This document shows, in pieces, positions 52,573-62,706 of a stretch of 64,000 nucleotides of DNA (position 1 is its first letter; each line of letters opens with the position of its first letter). The DNA lies in the NCBI RefSeq assembly GCF_016863395.1, contig NZ_BOOU01000058.1:1-64000 (forward strand). The letters are read 5' to 3'. The translations under genes and the position numbers were made by a program. Under the pieces are notes generated by a model. It was given only the letters and a program-made list of their open reading frames with translations, did no database searches and was not told the DNA's origin. This DNA is from Sphaerisporangium rufum (GTDB lineage Bacteria > Actinomycetota > Actinomycetes > Streptosporangiales > Streptosporangiaceae).

Positions 52573-54492
52573 ATGTCCGTCCCGGCGCCGCTGCAGGCCG
52601 ACGACCCCGAGCACATCGGTGGTTACCGCCTGCTCGGGCGGCTCGGCCGCGGCGGCCAGGGGGTGGTCTACCTGGCGGATTCCGCCACCGGGACCCGGGT
52701 GGCGGTCAAGCTGATGCACTCGCGGCTGGACGAGGAGCGGGCCCGCCGCCGGTTCGCCGCCGAGGTGGCGGCGGTACGCCGGGTCGCGCCGTTCTGCACC
52801 GCCCAGGTGCTGGACGCCGACCTGGACGGCGACCGGCCCTACATCGTCAGCGAGTACGTCGAGGGGATCTCGCTGCAGGAGCACATCGCCGGCAACGGCC
52901 CGCTGAGCGGCGGATCCCTGGACCGTATCGCCGTCGGGACCGCCACGGCGCTGGTGGCGGTGCACGGCGCCGGGGTGGTGCACCGCGATTTCAAGCCGGC
53001 CAACGTGCTGCTCGGCCCGGACGGGCCGCGCGTCATCGACTTCGGCATCTCCCGGACGGCGGGGACCACGACGACCAGCGGGCGGATGCCGGTGGGAACG
53101 CCCGCCTACCTGTCACCCGAGCAGCTCAAGGGCGAGCGGGCCGGTCCGGCCGCCGACATGTTCGGCTGGGCGCTGACCATCGCCTTCGCCGCCAGCGGCC
53201 GGCACGCCTACGCGGCGGAGTCGTTCGAGGCGATCCTCGGCCGCATCCTGTTCGGCGCGGCCGATCTCGACCCGCTGTCCGGCCGGCTGCGGGAGATCGT
53301 GGTCGCCTGCCTGGCGGAGGATCCGGCGGACCGGCCGGCCGCCGAGGAGGTGCTGCGCCGGCTGATCGGCACCGCCGCGCCCGGCGGCCCGGCGGACCGG
53401 GGCGGTCCCGGTGATCCGGCGGGCCGGGACGGGGACGGGTGGCCGGCGGCCCTGGGCGGCGAGCGGCCGGTGGCCGCGGCGCTGAAGGCGGGCACCGGCA
53501 TCGCCGCGGCGTCCGGCGGACCGGCCACCCTGCCGTTCCGGCCGGCCGACCTGCACGCCATGATCGGTCAGGTGACCGGGGACCGGCCGGGCCGCGACGG
53601 CCCGCGATCGCCGGGTGAGCGCGACCCGGCTCCGGCGCCTGGCCTCGGGACGCTGGACGGGTACGGCCCGGTCCATGGCCCGGTGACGCGGGATGAGTAC
53701 GACCCGATCCGAGGGCCGGTGACGCTGGACGACGTCGATCCGGTCCTTGGTCCGGTGACGCCGGATGGAGACGACCCGGTTCGTGGTCCGGTGACGCTGG
53801 ACGAGTTCGCCCCGGCTCCGGCCGGCGGGCCGGAGCCGGACGGGTACGACCCGGCCGGCGGCCCGGTGACGCTGGACGACAGCGATCCGGACCCGGACGC
53901 GACGGTCTCGCCCAGGCGTCCGGTGACGCTGGACGGTCTGCGCCGTGGCCGGGGAACCCCGGATGATCCCGGCCGGCCGGCGGCCCGCGCCGGTGGCCGG
54001 TGGGTGAACCCGCGGATCTTGGCGGCCGGGGTGGCGGCGCTGGCGGTGGGCGCGGCCGGCGTGGGCCTTTGGGCGGCGTCGGACGGCCGCCAGGTTTCGC
54101 CGTCCGGCCGCGACTCTTCGCCGTCCGGCCGCGAGGCCTCCCCGTCCACCGGCCGCGAGGGTTCGCCGTACGCGGGTCGCTGGACCGGCGTCGCCGAGCA
54201 TCCGGCCGCCGGGCGGGTGTTCCCGGTGGAGTTGAGCCTGAAGGGGGACCCGCCCGGCGGCGGCATGCGCTGGGGCGCGGATCTGCGTTGCTCCGGCCGG
54301 CTGACCCGGCTCGGCGACCGCGCGTCCGACACGGTGTTCCGGCTGGACCAGGTCCGGGGTGCGGAGTGCTACCCCGGGCGGCTCGAACTCGCCGCGCCGG
54401 CCGGCGACCGGCTGGCACTGAGCGTGACGCGCGCGGACGCCACCGCTCCGGCCTACTCCGGTCACGTCAACCGGGTACCCGCCCCTCGCTGA
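52573..54492 (+). CDS. Transmembrane Ser/Thr protein kinase
   Basis: A 639-residue PknB-type kinase. The kinase domain (about 15-275) has the Gly loop LGRGGQGVV, Lys46 in VAVKLM, the catalytic loop HRDFKPAN with Asp139, DFG at 156-158 and GTPAYLSPEQ. A long disordered linker contains six GPVTLD-type repeats. One membrane helix follows (RILAAGVAALAVGAAGVGLW), then an external C-terminal domain of about 120 residues (YAGRWTGVAEHPAAGRVFPV, two Cys), which is not PASTA. It could sense an envelope signal. The start is ATG 52573, with AGG nine bases upstream. Confidence 0.92.
   Translation: MSVPAPLQADDPEHIGGYRLLGRLGRGGQGVVYLADSATGTRVAVKLMHSRLDEERARRRFAAEVAAVRRVAPFCTAQVLDADLDGDRPYIVSEYVEGISLQEHIAGNGPLSGGSLDRIAVGTATALVAVHGAGVVHRDFKPANVLLGPDGPRVIDFGISRTAGTTTTSGRMPVGTPAYLSPEQLKGERAGPAADMFGWALTIAFAASGRHAYAAESFEAILGRILFGAADLDPLSGRLREIVVACLAEDPADRPAAEEVLRRLIGTAAPGGPADRGGPGDPAGRDGDGWPAALGGERPVAAALKAGTGIAAASGGPATLPFRPADLHAMIGQVTGDRPGRDGPRSPGERDPAPAPGLGTLDGYGPVHGPVTRDEYDPIRGPVTLDDVDPVLGPVTPDGDDPVRGPVTLDEFAPAPAGGPEPDGYDPAGGPVTLDDSDPDPDATVSPRRPVTLDGLRRGRGTPDDPGRPAARAGGRWVNPRILAAGVAALAVGAAGVGLWAASDGRQVSPSGRDSSPSGREASPSTGREGSPYAGRWTGVAEHPAAGRVFPVELSLKGDPPGGGMRWGADLRCSGRLTRLGDRASDTVFRLDQVRGAECYPGRLELAAPAGDRLALSVTRADATAPAYSGHVNRVPAPR
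53676..53937 (+). repeat. GPVTLD repeat block in the kinase linker
   Basis: Six copies of CCGGTGACGCTGGA or a close variant recur every 36-66 bases and encode GPVTLDD/GPVTRDE/GPVTPDG units separated by acidic Asp-Pro segments. Each carries a Thr that could be an autophosphorylation or FHA-docking site. Confidence 0.8.
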
Positions 54493-54598
54493 CCGCCCGG
54501 CCGTCCCCGCCGGCGGCCCGCATCCTCCTGCCCGCGTCCGCCCCGCCCGCCGCGCCCCCGCAGGGCGCGCTACCGGTCGCCGGCGGGCCGCCGGCGGG

Positions 54599-55516
54599 TC
54601 AGGGCCGCGATGTCGCGGGGGCCGCGCGCTCCGGGGCCGCCGGCGCCGGCCGCCGCGGGCGGGTCACGGCCAGGCCGGCGAGCACCAGCAGGCCGCCGAG
54701 CAGCTCCACGGTGTTCAGCCGCTCGCCCAGCCACAGCCAGGCGGTGGCCATGCCCACCACCGGCACCAGCATGGTGAACGGCGCCACCGTGCCGGCCGGG
54801 TAGCGCCGCAGCAGCGCGTTCCAGGCGCCGAAGCCGACGAACGTCGACAGCACGACGACGTACGCCAGCGCGGCCAGCGAGCCGGCCATGGTGGGGCCGG
54901 GCACCGCCGCGAGGCTGAACGCGGCGCCGATCCGGTCGCCGCCCTCGACCAGCACCGACAGCGCGAGCAGCGGCAGCGGCGGCACCAGGCTGGACCAGAC
55001 CAGCAGGCCGAGGCCGGCCGGTGCCTCGGCCTTGCGGATGCACACATTGGCCGCCCCCCACGATGCCGCGCCGCCCAGCGCGAGCAGCAGCGGCAGCAGC
55101 GGGGCGTGCGCGCCGCGGCCCAGGGCGATCACCAGGATCCCGGCCGAGGCGACCACGACGCCGGCGATCCGGTGCCCGCCGGGGCGCTCGCCGAGCGCCG
55201 CCGCCGCCAGGCCGAGGGTGAAGATGACCTGCGACTGCATGACCAGCGAGGCGAGCCCGGCGGGCAGCCCGAGGTGCATGGCGGTGAACAGCAGGCCGAA
55301 CTGGCCGGCTCCGAGGAACAGGCCCACCGCGACGATCCACCGGACCGGCACCGCGGGGCGGGGGACGAGGAAGATCGCGGGCAGGGCCACCAGGGTGAAG
55401 CGGAGGGCGGCGAAGAGCAGCGGGGGGAAGTGCCGCAGGCCGATCTCGATGACCGCGAAGTTGACCCCCCAGATGACCGCGACGGTGACGGCGAGGGCGA
55501 AGTGACGGGGACGCAC
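54599..55516 (-). CDS. EamA (DMT superfamily) exporter
   Basis: A 305-residue membrane protein with ten hydrophobic segments in two EamA repeats (AVIWGVNFAVIEIGLRHFPP, ALGGAASWGAANVCIRKAEA). The branch resembles exporters of amino acids such as O-acetylserine/cysteine. I prefer GTG 55516 with GGAG upstream; an ATG at 55570 would reach into the promoter of the divergent LysR gene. It is probably activated by that LysR protein. Confidence 0.87.
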   Translation of the reverse strand: MRPRHFALAVTVAVIWGVNFAVIEIGLRHFPPLLFAALRFTLVALPAIFLVPRPAVPVRWIVAVGLFLGAGQFGLLFTAMHLGLPAGLASLVMQSQVIFTLGLAAAALGERPGGHRIAGVVVASAGILVIALGRGAHAPLLPLLLALGGAASWGAANVCIRKAEAPAGLGLLVWSSLVPPLPLLALSVLVEGGDRIGAAFSLAAVPGPTMAGSLAALAYVVVLSTFVGFGAWNALLRRYPAGTVAPFTMLVPVVGMATAWLWLGERLNTVELLGGLLVLAGLAVTRPRRPAPAAPERAAPATSRP

Positions 55517-55589
55517 GGACCGAGTCTCCAGCCGGGCCGATCGTGCAGTCCAGCTGGTTCTTCTTGGCATCCGTCGATAGATTTTCTAC

Positions 55590-56483
55590 ATGATGGAGCT
55601 GCGACGCCTGCGCATCCTGCAAGAGCTGCACGCCGAGGGGACGGTGGCCGGCGCGGCCCGGGCCCTGCACCTGACCCCGTCGGCGGTCTCCCAGCAGCTC
55701 GCCGTGCTCGGCCGGGAGGCGGGCGTGCCGCTGCTGGAGCGGCACGGGCGGCGGCTCCGGCTCACCGCCGCCGGGCAGGTGTTGCTGAAGCACGCCGACG
55801 CCGTCGCCGCCCAGCTGGAGACGGCGCGCTCGGATCTGGCCGCCTACGCCGACGGCCGGCTGGGCGTGGAGCGGGCCGGTGGCTTCCCCTCCGCCATCGT
55901 GCTGCTGCTGGCCCCGGCCGCCGCCGCGCTGCGCCGGACGCACCCCGACCGCCGGGTGGAGATCTCCGAGGTGGAGACCGAGGTGGCGCTGCCGATGCTC
56001 GTCCGGGGCGAGCTCGACATCGTGGTGGTCATGTCGTCGGCGAAGCTTCCGGCCGCCGACGATCCGCGGATCCGGCTCGTCGAGCTCATGGTCGATCCGC
56101 AGGACGCGGCGCTGCCCGCCGGGCACCGGCTGGCCGGCGAGGAACAGGTGGACCTGGCCGCGCTGGCGGGCGAGGACTGGGTGGCCCCGCTGCCGGGGAC
56201 CGCCTGCCGCGAGGTGCTGGAGGCCGGCTGCCGCCAGGCCGGGTTCCAGCCGCGCATCATGCACGGCGCGACCGACTTCAGCGCCGCGCTGGCGCTGGTC
56301 GCGTGCGGGCTGGGCGTCACCCTGATACCCCGGCTGATCGGCAGCGCCGGGACCGCCGGGGTGACCGTCCGCCCGCTGACCGGCCCCCGGGTCCCGGTCC
56401 GTCTGCTGTACGCCGCGGTGCGGCGCGGCAGCGGTCCCACGCCGCTGCTTTCGGCCCTGTGCGCTCACGCCGCCACCCTGTGA
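55590..56483 (+). CDS. LysR family transcriptional regulator
   Basis: A 297-residue LysR protein. The HTH covers residues 1-60 (RRLRILQELHAEGTVAGAAR, PSAVSQQLAVLGREAG). The effector domain follows with the usual RxGxxP-like strand order (ERAGGFPSAIVLLLAPA). It is divergent from the EamA exporter gene with a short shared control region, the classical arrangement for a LysR regulator and its target. Confidence 0.92.
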   Translation: MMELRRLRILQELHAEGTVAGAARALHLTPSAVSQQLAVLGREAGVPLLERHGRRLRLTAAGQVLLKHADAVAAQLETARSDLAAYADGRLGVERAGGFPSAIVLLLAPAAAALRRTHPDRRVEISEVETEVALPMLVRGELDIVVVMSSAKLPAADDPRIRLVELMVDPQDAALPAGHRLAGEEQVDLAALAGEDWVAPLPGTACREVLEAGCRQAGFQPRIMHGATDFSAALALVACGLGVTLIPRLIGSAGTAGVTVRPLTGPRVPVRLLYAAVRRGSGPTPLLSALCAHAATL

Positions 56484-56517
56484 CCGCCCGACGGCCGGCG
56501 GGCGGCGGCCGGACGGC

Positions 56518-58406
<1,889 letters not shown>

Positions 58407-58420
58407 GAGAACACGTTACC
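58407..58420. promoter_or_regulatory. Degenerate KstR-type box at the kstR start
   Basis: GAGAACACGTTACC keeps the AAC-nn-GTT core but lacks the outer T and A. On the minus strand it contains TAACGT, a -10 placed six bases before the ATG, so kstR is probably leaderless and autoregulated. Confidence 0.55.
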
Positions 58421-58539
58421 GGACTACTCGCAGGTAAGCCTTGTTACCGGCAGGTCACATATAGGGCCGGTCTCGCCTGCCGTTTCGCGTTACGCCGATG
58501 TTTCGCGACGCCGGATCCGGGGTGAAGCTGGACAGAGAT

Positions 58540-58553
58540 TAGAAGCTGTTCTA
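58540..58553 (+). promoter_or_regulatory. KstR-type box of the igr operon
   Basis: TAGAAGCTGTTCTA has one mismatch from TnnAACnnGTTnnA. On the plus strand it leads into TAGTTT, a TANNNT -10, 82 bases before fadE28. Confidence 0.7.
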
Positions 58554-58639
58554 GTTTCGCGCTGACGGCATCGGGGAGGCGCCGGGCCGCCTTCCCCCGG
58601 CTCGCCGGGCGGCGCCGGCATGATCATGGGAGCGCGCTG

Positions 58640-59884
58640 ATGGACTTCAGCCTGGACGAGACGCAGGCCGAACTGAGGGACCTGGCCGCCGGGCTGTTCC
58701 GCCGGGAGGCCGCCCCGGAGCGGCTGGCCGCGCACGAGGCGGCCGGCGGGCCGTACGACGCCGGGCTGTGGCGCGCGGCGGCCCGGGCGGGGCTGATCGG
58801 CGCGTGCCTGCCGGAGGAGGCGGGCGGTGCCGGGCTGGGCCCGGTGGAGATGGCGGTGATCCTCCGCGAGGCGGGGGCGCACGTCGCGCCGATACCGCTC
58901 CAGGACTCGCTGGTCGCCGCCATGGTGATCGCCCGCCACGGTACCGCCGGGCAGCGGGCCGCGCTGGCCCCGCTCGCCGAGGGCGAGATCGTGCTGGCGA
59001 CCGCGCCGCTGGAGCCGGGCGGCGAGCTCGGCGCGGTCCCGGTGACCAGGGCCCACCCGGCCGAGGGCGGAGCCGCGGACGCGCACCGGGCCGCGGACGC
59101 GCACCGGGCCGCGGCCGGGGACGGGGACGGGCACGCAGACGGGGACGGGCACGGGGACGCGCATAGGGACGCGCATGGGGATGCGGGCTACGCCGCGGCG
59201 GCGGCCGGCGGGGCGGTGCGGGGCGGTGAGTGGCTGCTGACCGGCCGCGCGGCCCCGGTCGGCCACGCCGCGCAGGCCGCGGCGATCCTGGTGCCCGCGG
59301 CCACCGGGCGCGGCCCCGGCCTGTTCCTGGTCCGTCCCGAGGACGCCGCGCCGCGGCCGGTGCCCACCGCCGCGGGCGGGCCGGCCGCCGCGCTGGTGCT
59401 GGACGCCACGCCGGGCCGCCCGGTGGGCGAGCCGGGTGGCCCGGCGTTCGCCGACTTCGGGCTGCTGTCGCTGCTGGCGCTGACCGCCACCGCGTCCGGG
59501 GTGCTGGCGGGCGCGCTGGAGCTCACCACCGGGCACCTGCGGAACCGCCGGCAGTTCGGCCGCGCCCTGGCCGAGTTCCAGGCGGTGACCATGCAGATCG
59601 CCGACGTATACATCGCCGGGCGCGCCCTGGACGTGGCGGTCTGGTCGGGCGCCTGGCGGCTGGCGCAAGGGCTGCACGACCAGGCCGCGCTCGACCTCGC
59701 CGTCGCCGGGCACGCGGTGGCCGACGGCGGGCTGACCGCCGTGCACACCTGCCAGCACCTGCACGGCGGCCTCGGCCTGGACGTCACCTACCCGCTGCAC
59801 CGCTACTTCGCCTGGTTCAAGCACCGGGCCAATCTCCTGGGCGGCGCGCAGACCCGGCTCGACGCGATCGGAGCGCTCGTCTGA
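58640..59884 (+). CDS. fadE28: Acyl-CoA dehydrogenase FadE28 (ChsE1-type subunit) with insertion
   Basis: A 414-residue acyl-CoA dehydrogenase of the short FadE28 type. Normal blocks are MDFSLDETQAELRDLAAGLF, LPEEAGGAGLGPVEMAVILR, NRRQFGRALAEFQAVTMQIAD and HLHGGLGLDVTYPLHRYFAW. In mycobacteria FadE28 and FadE29 form a heterotetramer that dehydrogenates 3-oxo-4-pregnene-20-carboxyl-CoA. It is about 75 residues longer than mycobacterial FadE28, largely because of a Gly/Asp/His/Ala-rich insertion at about 139-186 (GDGDGHADGDGHGDAHRDA). It begins the igr operon. Confidence 0.92.
   Translation: MDFSLDETQAELRDLAAGLFRREAAPERLAAHEAAGGPYDAGLWRAAARAGLIGACLPEEAGGAGLGPVEMAVILREAGAHVAPIPLQDSLVAAMVIARHGTAGQRAALAPLAEGEIVLATAPLEPGGELGAVPVTRAHPAEGGAADAHRAADAHRAAAGDGDGHADGDGHGDAHRDAHGDAGYAAAAAGGAVRGGEWLLTGRAAPVGHAAQAAAILVPAATGRGPGLFLVRPEDAAPRPVPTAAGGPAAALVLDATPGRPVGEPGGPAFADFGLLSLLALTATASGVLAGALELTTGHLRNRRQFGRALAEFQAVTMQIADVYIAGRALDVAVWSGAWRLAQGLHDQAALDLAVAGHAVADGGLTAVHTCQHLHGGLGLDVTYPLHRYFAWFKHRANLLGGAQTRLDAIGALV
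59054..59198 (+). repeat. Low-complexity insertion in fadE28
   Basis: Irregular tandem GGGGACGGGCAC and GCGGACGCGCACCGGGCC units encode ADAHRA and DGDGHA repeats. The reading frame is kept. This is likely slippage expansion of a loop in the middle beta-domain. Confidence 0.85.
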
Positions 59885-61038
59885 TGTTCATCGACCTCAC
59901 CCCCGAGCAGCGTCGTCTGCGCGACGAGCTGCGCGAGTACTTCGCCGGCTGCCTGACCGCCGGGCAGCGGGCCGAGATCGCCGAGGACCCGTTCGGCGCC
60001 GCGTACATGGAGCACTGCCGGCGGCTCGGCCGGGACGGCCGGCTCGGCCTGGGCTGGCCCAAGGAGTACGGCGGGGCCGGCCTCGGACCGCTGGAGCAGC
60101 AGATCTTCGCCAACGAGATCGCCCGCGCCGAGGTGCCGTACCCGATCATCACCCTGCAGACGGTGGGACCGACGCTCATGAAGTACGGCACCGCCGAGCA
60201 GAAGGATCTCTTCCTGCCGAAGATCCTGGCCGGCGAGTGCCATTTCGCCATCGGCTACAGCGAGCCGGAGGCGGGCACCGACCTCGCCGCGCTGCGCACG
60301 ACGGCGGTGCGGGACGGCGACCACTACATCGTCAACGGCCAGAAGATCTTCACCTCGGGCGCGCACCACGCCGGGTACATCTGGCTGGCCGCCCGCACCG
60401 ACCCGGCGGCCCGCAAGCACCGCGGTATCTCGATGCTGATCGTCGACACCGCCGATCCGGGGTTCTCCTGGACGCCGATCGTGACCATGGACGGCCGGCA
60501 CCACACCAACTCCACCTACTACTCGGACGTCCGGGTGCCGGCCGGCATGCTGGTCGGCGAGGAGAACAAGGGCTGGGACCTGATCGTCGACCAGCTCAAC
60601 CACGAGCGGGTCACCCTGGGCCCGGCCGGCAACATCGCGCGTACCTACGACCGGTTCCTGGCCTGGGCCCGGCGCACCGGCGCGATCGAGGAGCCGGCCG
60701 TGCGGCGGGCGCTCGGCCGGGTCCTGGCCTGCCTGCGCACCAACGAGCTGCTGAACTGGCAGGTCGCCGCGAACATGGACCTCGGCTGGCTGGGCGCGCC
60801 GGACGCCTCGGCGACGAAGATCTACGGCTCCGAGCGGATGCAGGAGGTCGGCCGCCTGGTGACCGAGACGGTGGCCAGGTACGGCGACCTGACCGACCCG
60901 GAGACGGCCGAGTTCGCCGAGCAGCTCGACCGCGGCGTCAAGGGCGCGGTGGTGCTGACCTTCGGCGGCGGGGTGAACGAGGTGCAGCGCGAGCTGATCG
61001 CGATGCTCGGGCTGAGCCTGCCGCGCCCGCCCCGGTGA
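59884..61038 (+). CDS. fadE29: Acyl-CoA dehydrogenase FadE29 (ChsE2-type subunit)
   Basis: A 384-residue acyl-CoA dehydrogenase, start ATG overlapping the fadE28 stop (TGATG). Blocks MFIDLTPEQRRLRDELREYF, EQQIFANEIARAEVP, GYSEPEAGTDLAALRTTAV and LTFGGGVNEVQRELIAMLG closely match mycobacterial FadE29. It binds FAD and forms the alpha2beta2 enzyme with FadE28, introducing the C17-C20 double-bond chemistry of the side-chain propionyl unit. The length is normal. Confidence 0.95.
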   Translation: MFIDLTPEQRRLRDELREYFAGCLTAGQRAEIAEDPFGAAYMEHCRRLGRDGRLGLGWPKEYGGAGLGPLEQQIFANEIARAEVPYPIITLQTVGPTLMKYGTAEQKDLFLPKILAGECHFAIGYSEPEAGTDLAALRTTAVRDGDHYIVNGQKIFTSGAHHAGYIWLAARTDPAARKHRGISMLIVDTADPGFSWTPIVTMDGRHHTNSTYYSDVRVPAGMLVGEENKGWDLIVDQLNHERVTLGPAGNIARTYDRFLAWARRTGAIEEPAVRRALGRVLACLRTNELLNWQVAANMDLGWLGAPDASATKIYGSERMQEVGRLVTETVARYGDLTDPETAEFAEQLDRGVKGAVVLTFGGGVNEVQRELIAMLGLSLPRPPR

Positions 61039-61111
61039 CCGGCGGCACGGCGCGCGGCGGATCATGGATTTCGGCGGGGTACGGCGGAGGGCGGACCATG
61101 GAGGAGAGACG

Positions 61112-62065
61112 GTGACGACGGTCGAACCCGCGGTGCACCGGCGGCTGGCCGAGCTGGCCGAGCGGCGGATCGAGCTGGGCGAGACGCGCGGGTTGCCCGC
61201 CGCCGACCCGGTGAACCTGCCGATGATCCGCCACTGGGCCGAGGCGATGGGCGACACCAACCCGGCCTACACCGACGAGGAGTTCGCCGCGGCCGGGCCG
61301 CACGGCGAGATCGTCGCGCCGCCGGCCATGATCCAGGTGTGGACGATGCCCGGCCGCGGTGGCGGCCGGCCCGCGCCGACCCCGATCGACGACGTGCTGG
61401 CGGCGCTGGACGAGGCCGGTTTCACCGGCGTGGTCGCCACCGACTGCCGGCAGACCTACCACCGCTACCTGCGGCTTGGGGAGCGGCCGGTGCCCGGCAC
61501 CCGGTTGAGCGGCATGACCGGCCCGAAGACCACCGCGCTGGGCCTCGGGTACTTCGTCACCTGGGTGATCACCTGGTACGTGGCGGACGAGCCGGTCGCC
61601 GAGATGATGTTCCGGGTGCTGAAGTTCCGCCCCCCGGAGCGCGGGCCCGCCGCCGCGGCACGAGACCCCTACCCGCTGCGGCCCGCCGTCGGCCGGGACA
61701 CGGCGTTCTTCTGGGAAGGCGTCCGGCAGGGCGAGCTGCGGATCCAGAAATGCGCCGGCTGCGGCACGCTCCGGCATCCGCCGGGGCCGGTCTGCCCGTC
61801 CTGCCGCTCGACGGAGCGGGCGCACGTCGTGGCGAGCGGGCGCGGCGAGGTCTTCAGCTACGTGGTGCACCACGCCCCGCCGGTGCCCGGGCTGGCGACG
61901 CCGTTCGTGGTGGCCGTGGTCCAGTTGCCGGAGGGTGTGCGAATTGTCGGGAACGTTGTGGAGTGCGAGCCAGCGAAGGTGGAGATCGGCATGCCGGTAC
62001 GGGTGACCTTCCGCGAGATGGACGACGAGTTCGTGCTGCCGGTGTGGTCGCCGGCGGAGTCCTGA
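61112..62065 (+). CDS. chsH2: ChsH2: MaoC-like hydratase subunit fused to DUF35 domain
   Basis: A 317-residue protein. Residues 1-175 are a MaoC-like hot-dog domain (LPMIRHWAEAMGDTNPAYTD). Residues 195-317 are a DUF35 domain with a zinc ribbon Cys214-x2-Cys217 and Cys228-x2-Cys231 and an OB fold (GEVFSYVVHHAPPVPG). In the igr pathway ChsH1-ChsH2 hydrates the 17(20)-enoyl-CoA, and the DUF35 part docks and supports the Ltp2 aldolase. The start is GTG 61112, preceded by GAGGAGA. The last codons overlap chsH1 (TGATG). Confidence 0.93.
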   Translation: MTTVEPAVHRRLAELAERRIELGETRGLPAADPVNLPMIRHWAEAMGDTNPAYTDEEFAAAGPHGEIVAPPAMIQVWTMPGRGGGRPAPTPIDDVLAALDEAGFTGVVATDCRQTYHRYLRLGERPVPGTRLSGMTGPKTTALGLGYFVTWVITWYVADEPVAEMMFRVLKFRPPERGPAAAARDPYPLRPAVGRDTAFFWEGVRQGELRIQKCAGCGTLRHPPGPVCPSCRSTERAHVVASGRGEVFSYVVHHAPPVPGLATPFVVAVVQLPEGVRIVGNVVECEPAKVEIGMPVRVTFREMDDEFVLPVWSPAES

Positions 62066-62496
62066 TGGGCACGCCGCCCGGTGCCGCCGGCTCCGGTGCC
62101 GTACCGCCCACCCGGCCCGCGCAGGCGGAGTTGCCCGAGCTGCGGATCGAGCTGACCCCCACCACGGTGGTGTCCACCGCGCTCGCCACCATGGACTTCA
62201 CCCCGGTGCACCACGACCCCGCCGCGGCGCGCGCGCAGGGCGCCCCGGAGATCTTCCTGAACATCCTTACCACCATGGGGCTGGTCGAGCGGTACGTCAC
62301 CGACTGGGCCGGGCCGCGGGCGCGGATCCGCGGCATCGACGTGCGGCTCGGCGTGCCCGCCTACGCCGGCGACACCCTGGTGCTGCGCGGCACCGTCACC
62401 GCCCGCGACGGCGGGGAGGTGACCGTGGCGGTGCACGGTGCGGTGAGCATCGGCGACCACGCCACCGGCACCGTCCGCCTCACGATGCCCGGCTGA
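62065..62496 (+). CDS. chsH1: ChsH1: MaoC-like enoyl-CoA hydratase subunit
   Basis: A 143-residue hot-dog protein with a 20-residue Pro/Ala-rich N-terminal extension. It carries the hydratase motif DFTPVHHDP (Asp44, His49) and IFLNILTTMGLVERYVTDW. Together with ChsH2 it forms the heteromeric hydratase of the 2-enoyl steroid-CoA. The start overlaps the chsH2 stop by one base. Confidence 0.93.
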   Translation: MGTPPGAAGSGAVPPTRPAQAELPELRIELTPTTVVSTALATMDFTPVHHDPAAARAQGAPEIFLNILTTMGLVERYVTDWAGPRARIRGIDVRLGVPAYAGDTLVLRGTVTARDGGEVTVAVHGAVSIGDHATGTVRLTMPG

Positions 62497-62706
62497 TCAC
62501 CGGCCCGCCTCCCGGCCGCCCGTCTCCCAACCGACCGCCGTCCCCGATTACGCGAGCGCCCGAGCGTTCCCCGACCGCCCCAGCGTCCCTCCGACCACCG
62601 CAACTCCTCCGACCGCCCCAGCGTTCCCCGACCGCCGCAGAGTCCCCCGGCCGTCCGAGCACTCCCTGACCGCCCGCGTTCCCATCGCCAGAGAAAGGCC
62701 CGTCAC
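62497..62706. repeat. Degenerate tandem repeat between chsH1 and ltp2
   Basis: The 210-base gap is filled by C-rich units of the type CCGACCGCCCCAGCGTTCCC, occurring about six times with variation (near 62532, 62560, 62585, 62607, 62630 and 62660). It contains stops in the plus frames and does not look coding. It breaks the otherwise overlapping igr operon before ltp2. Confidence 0.55.
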
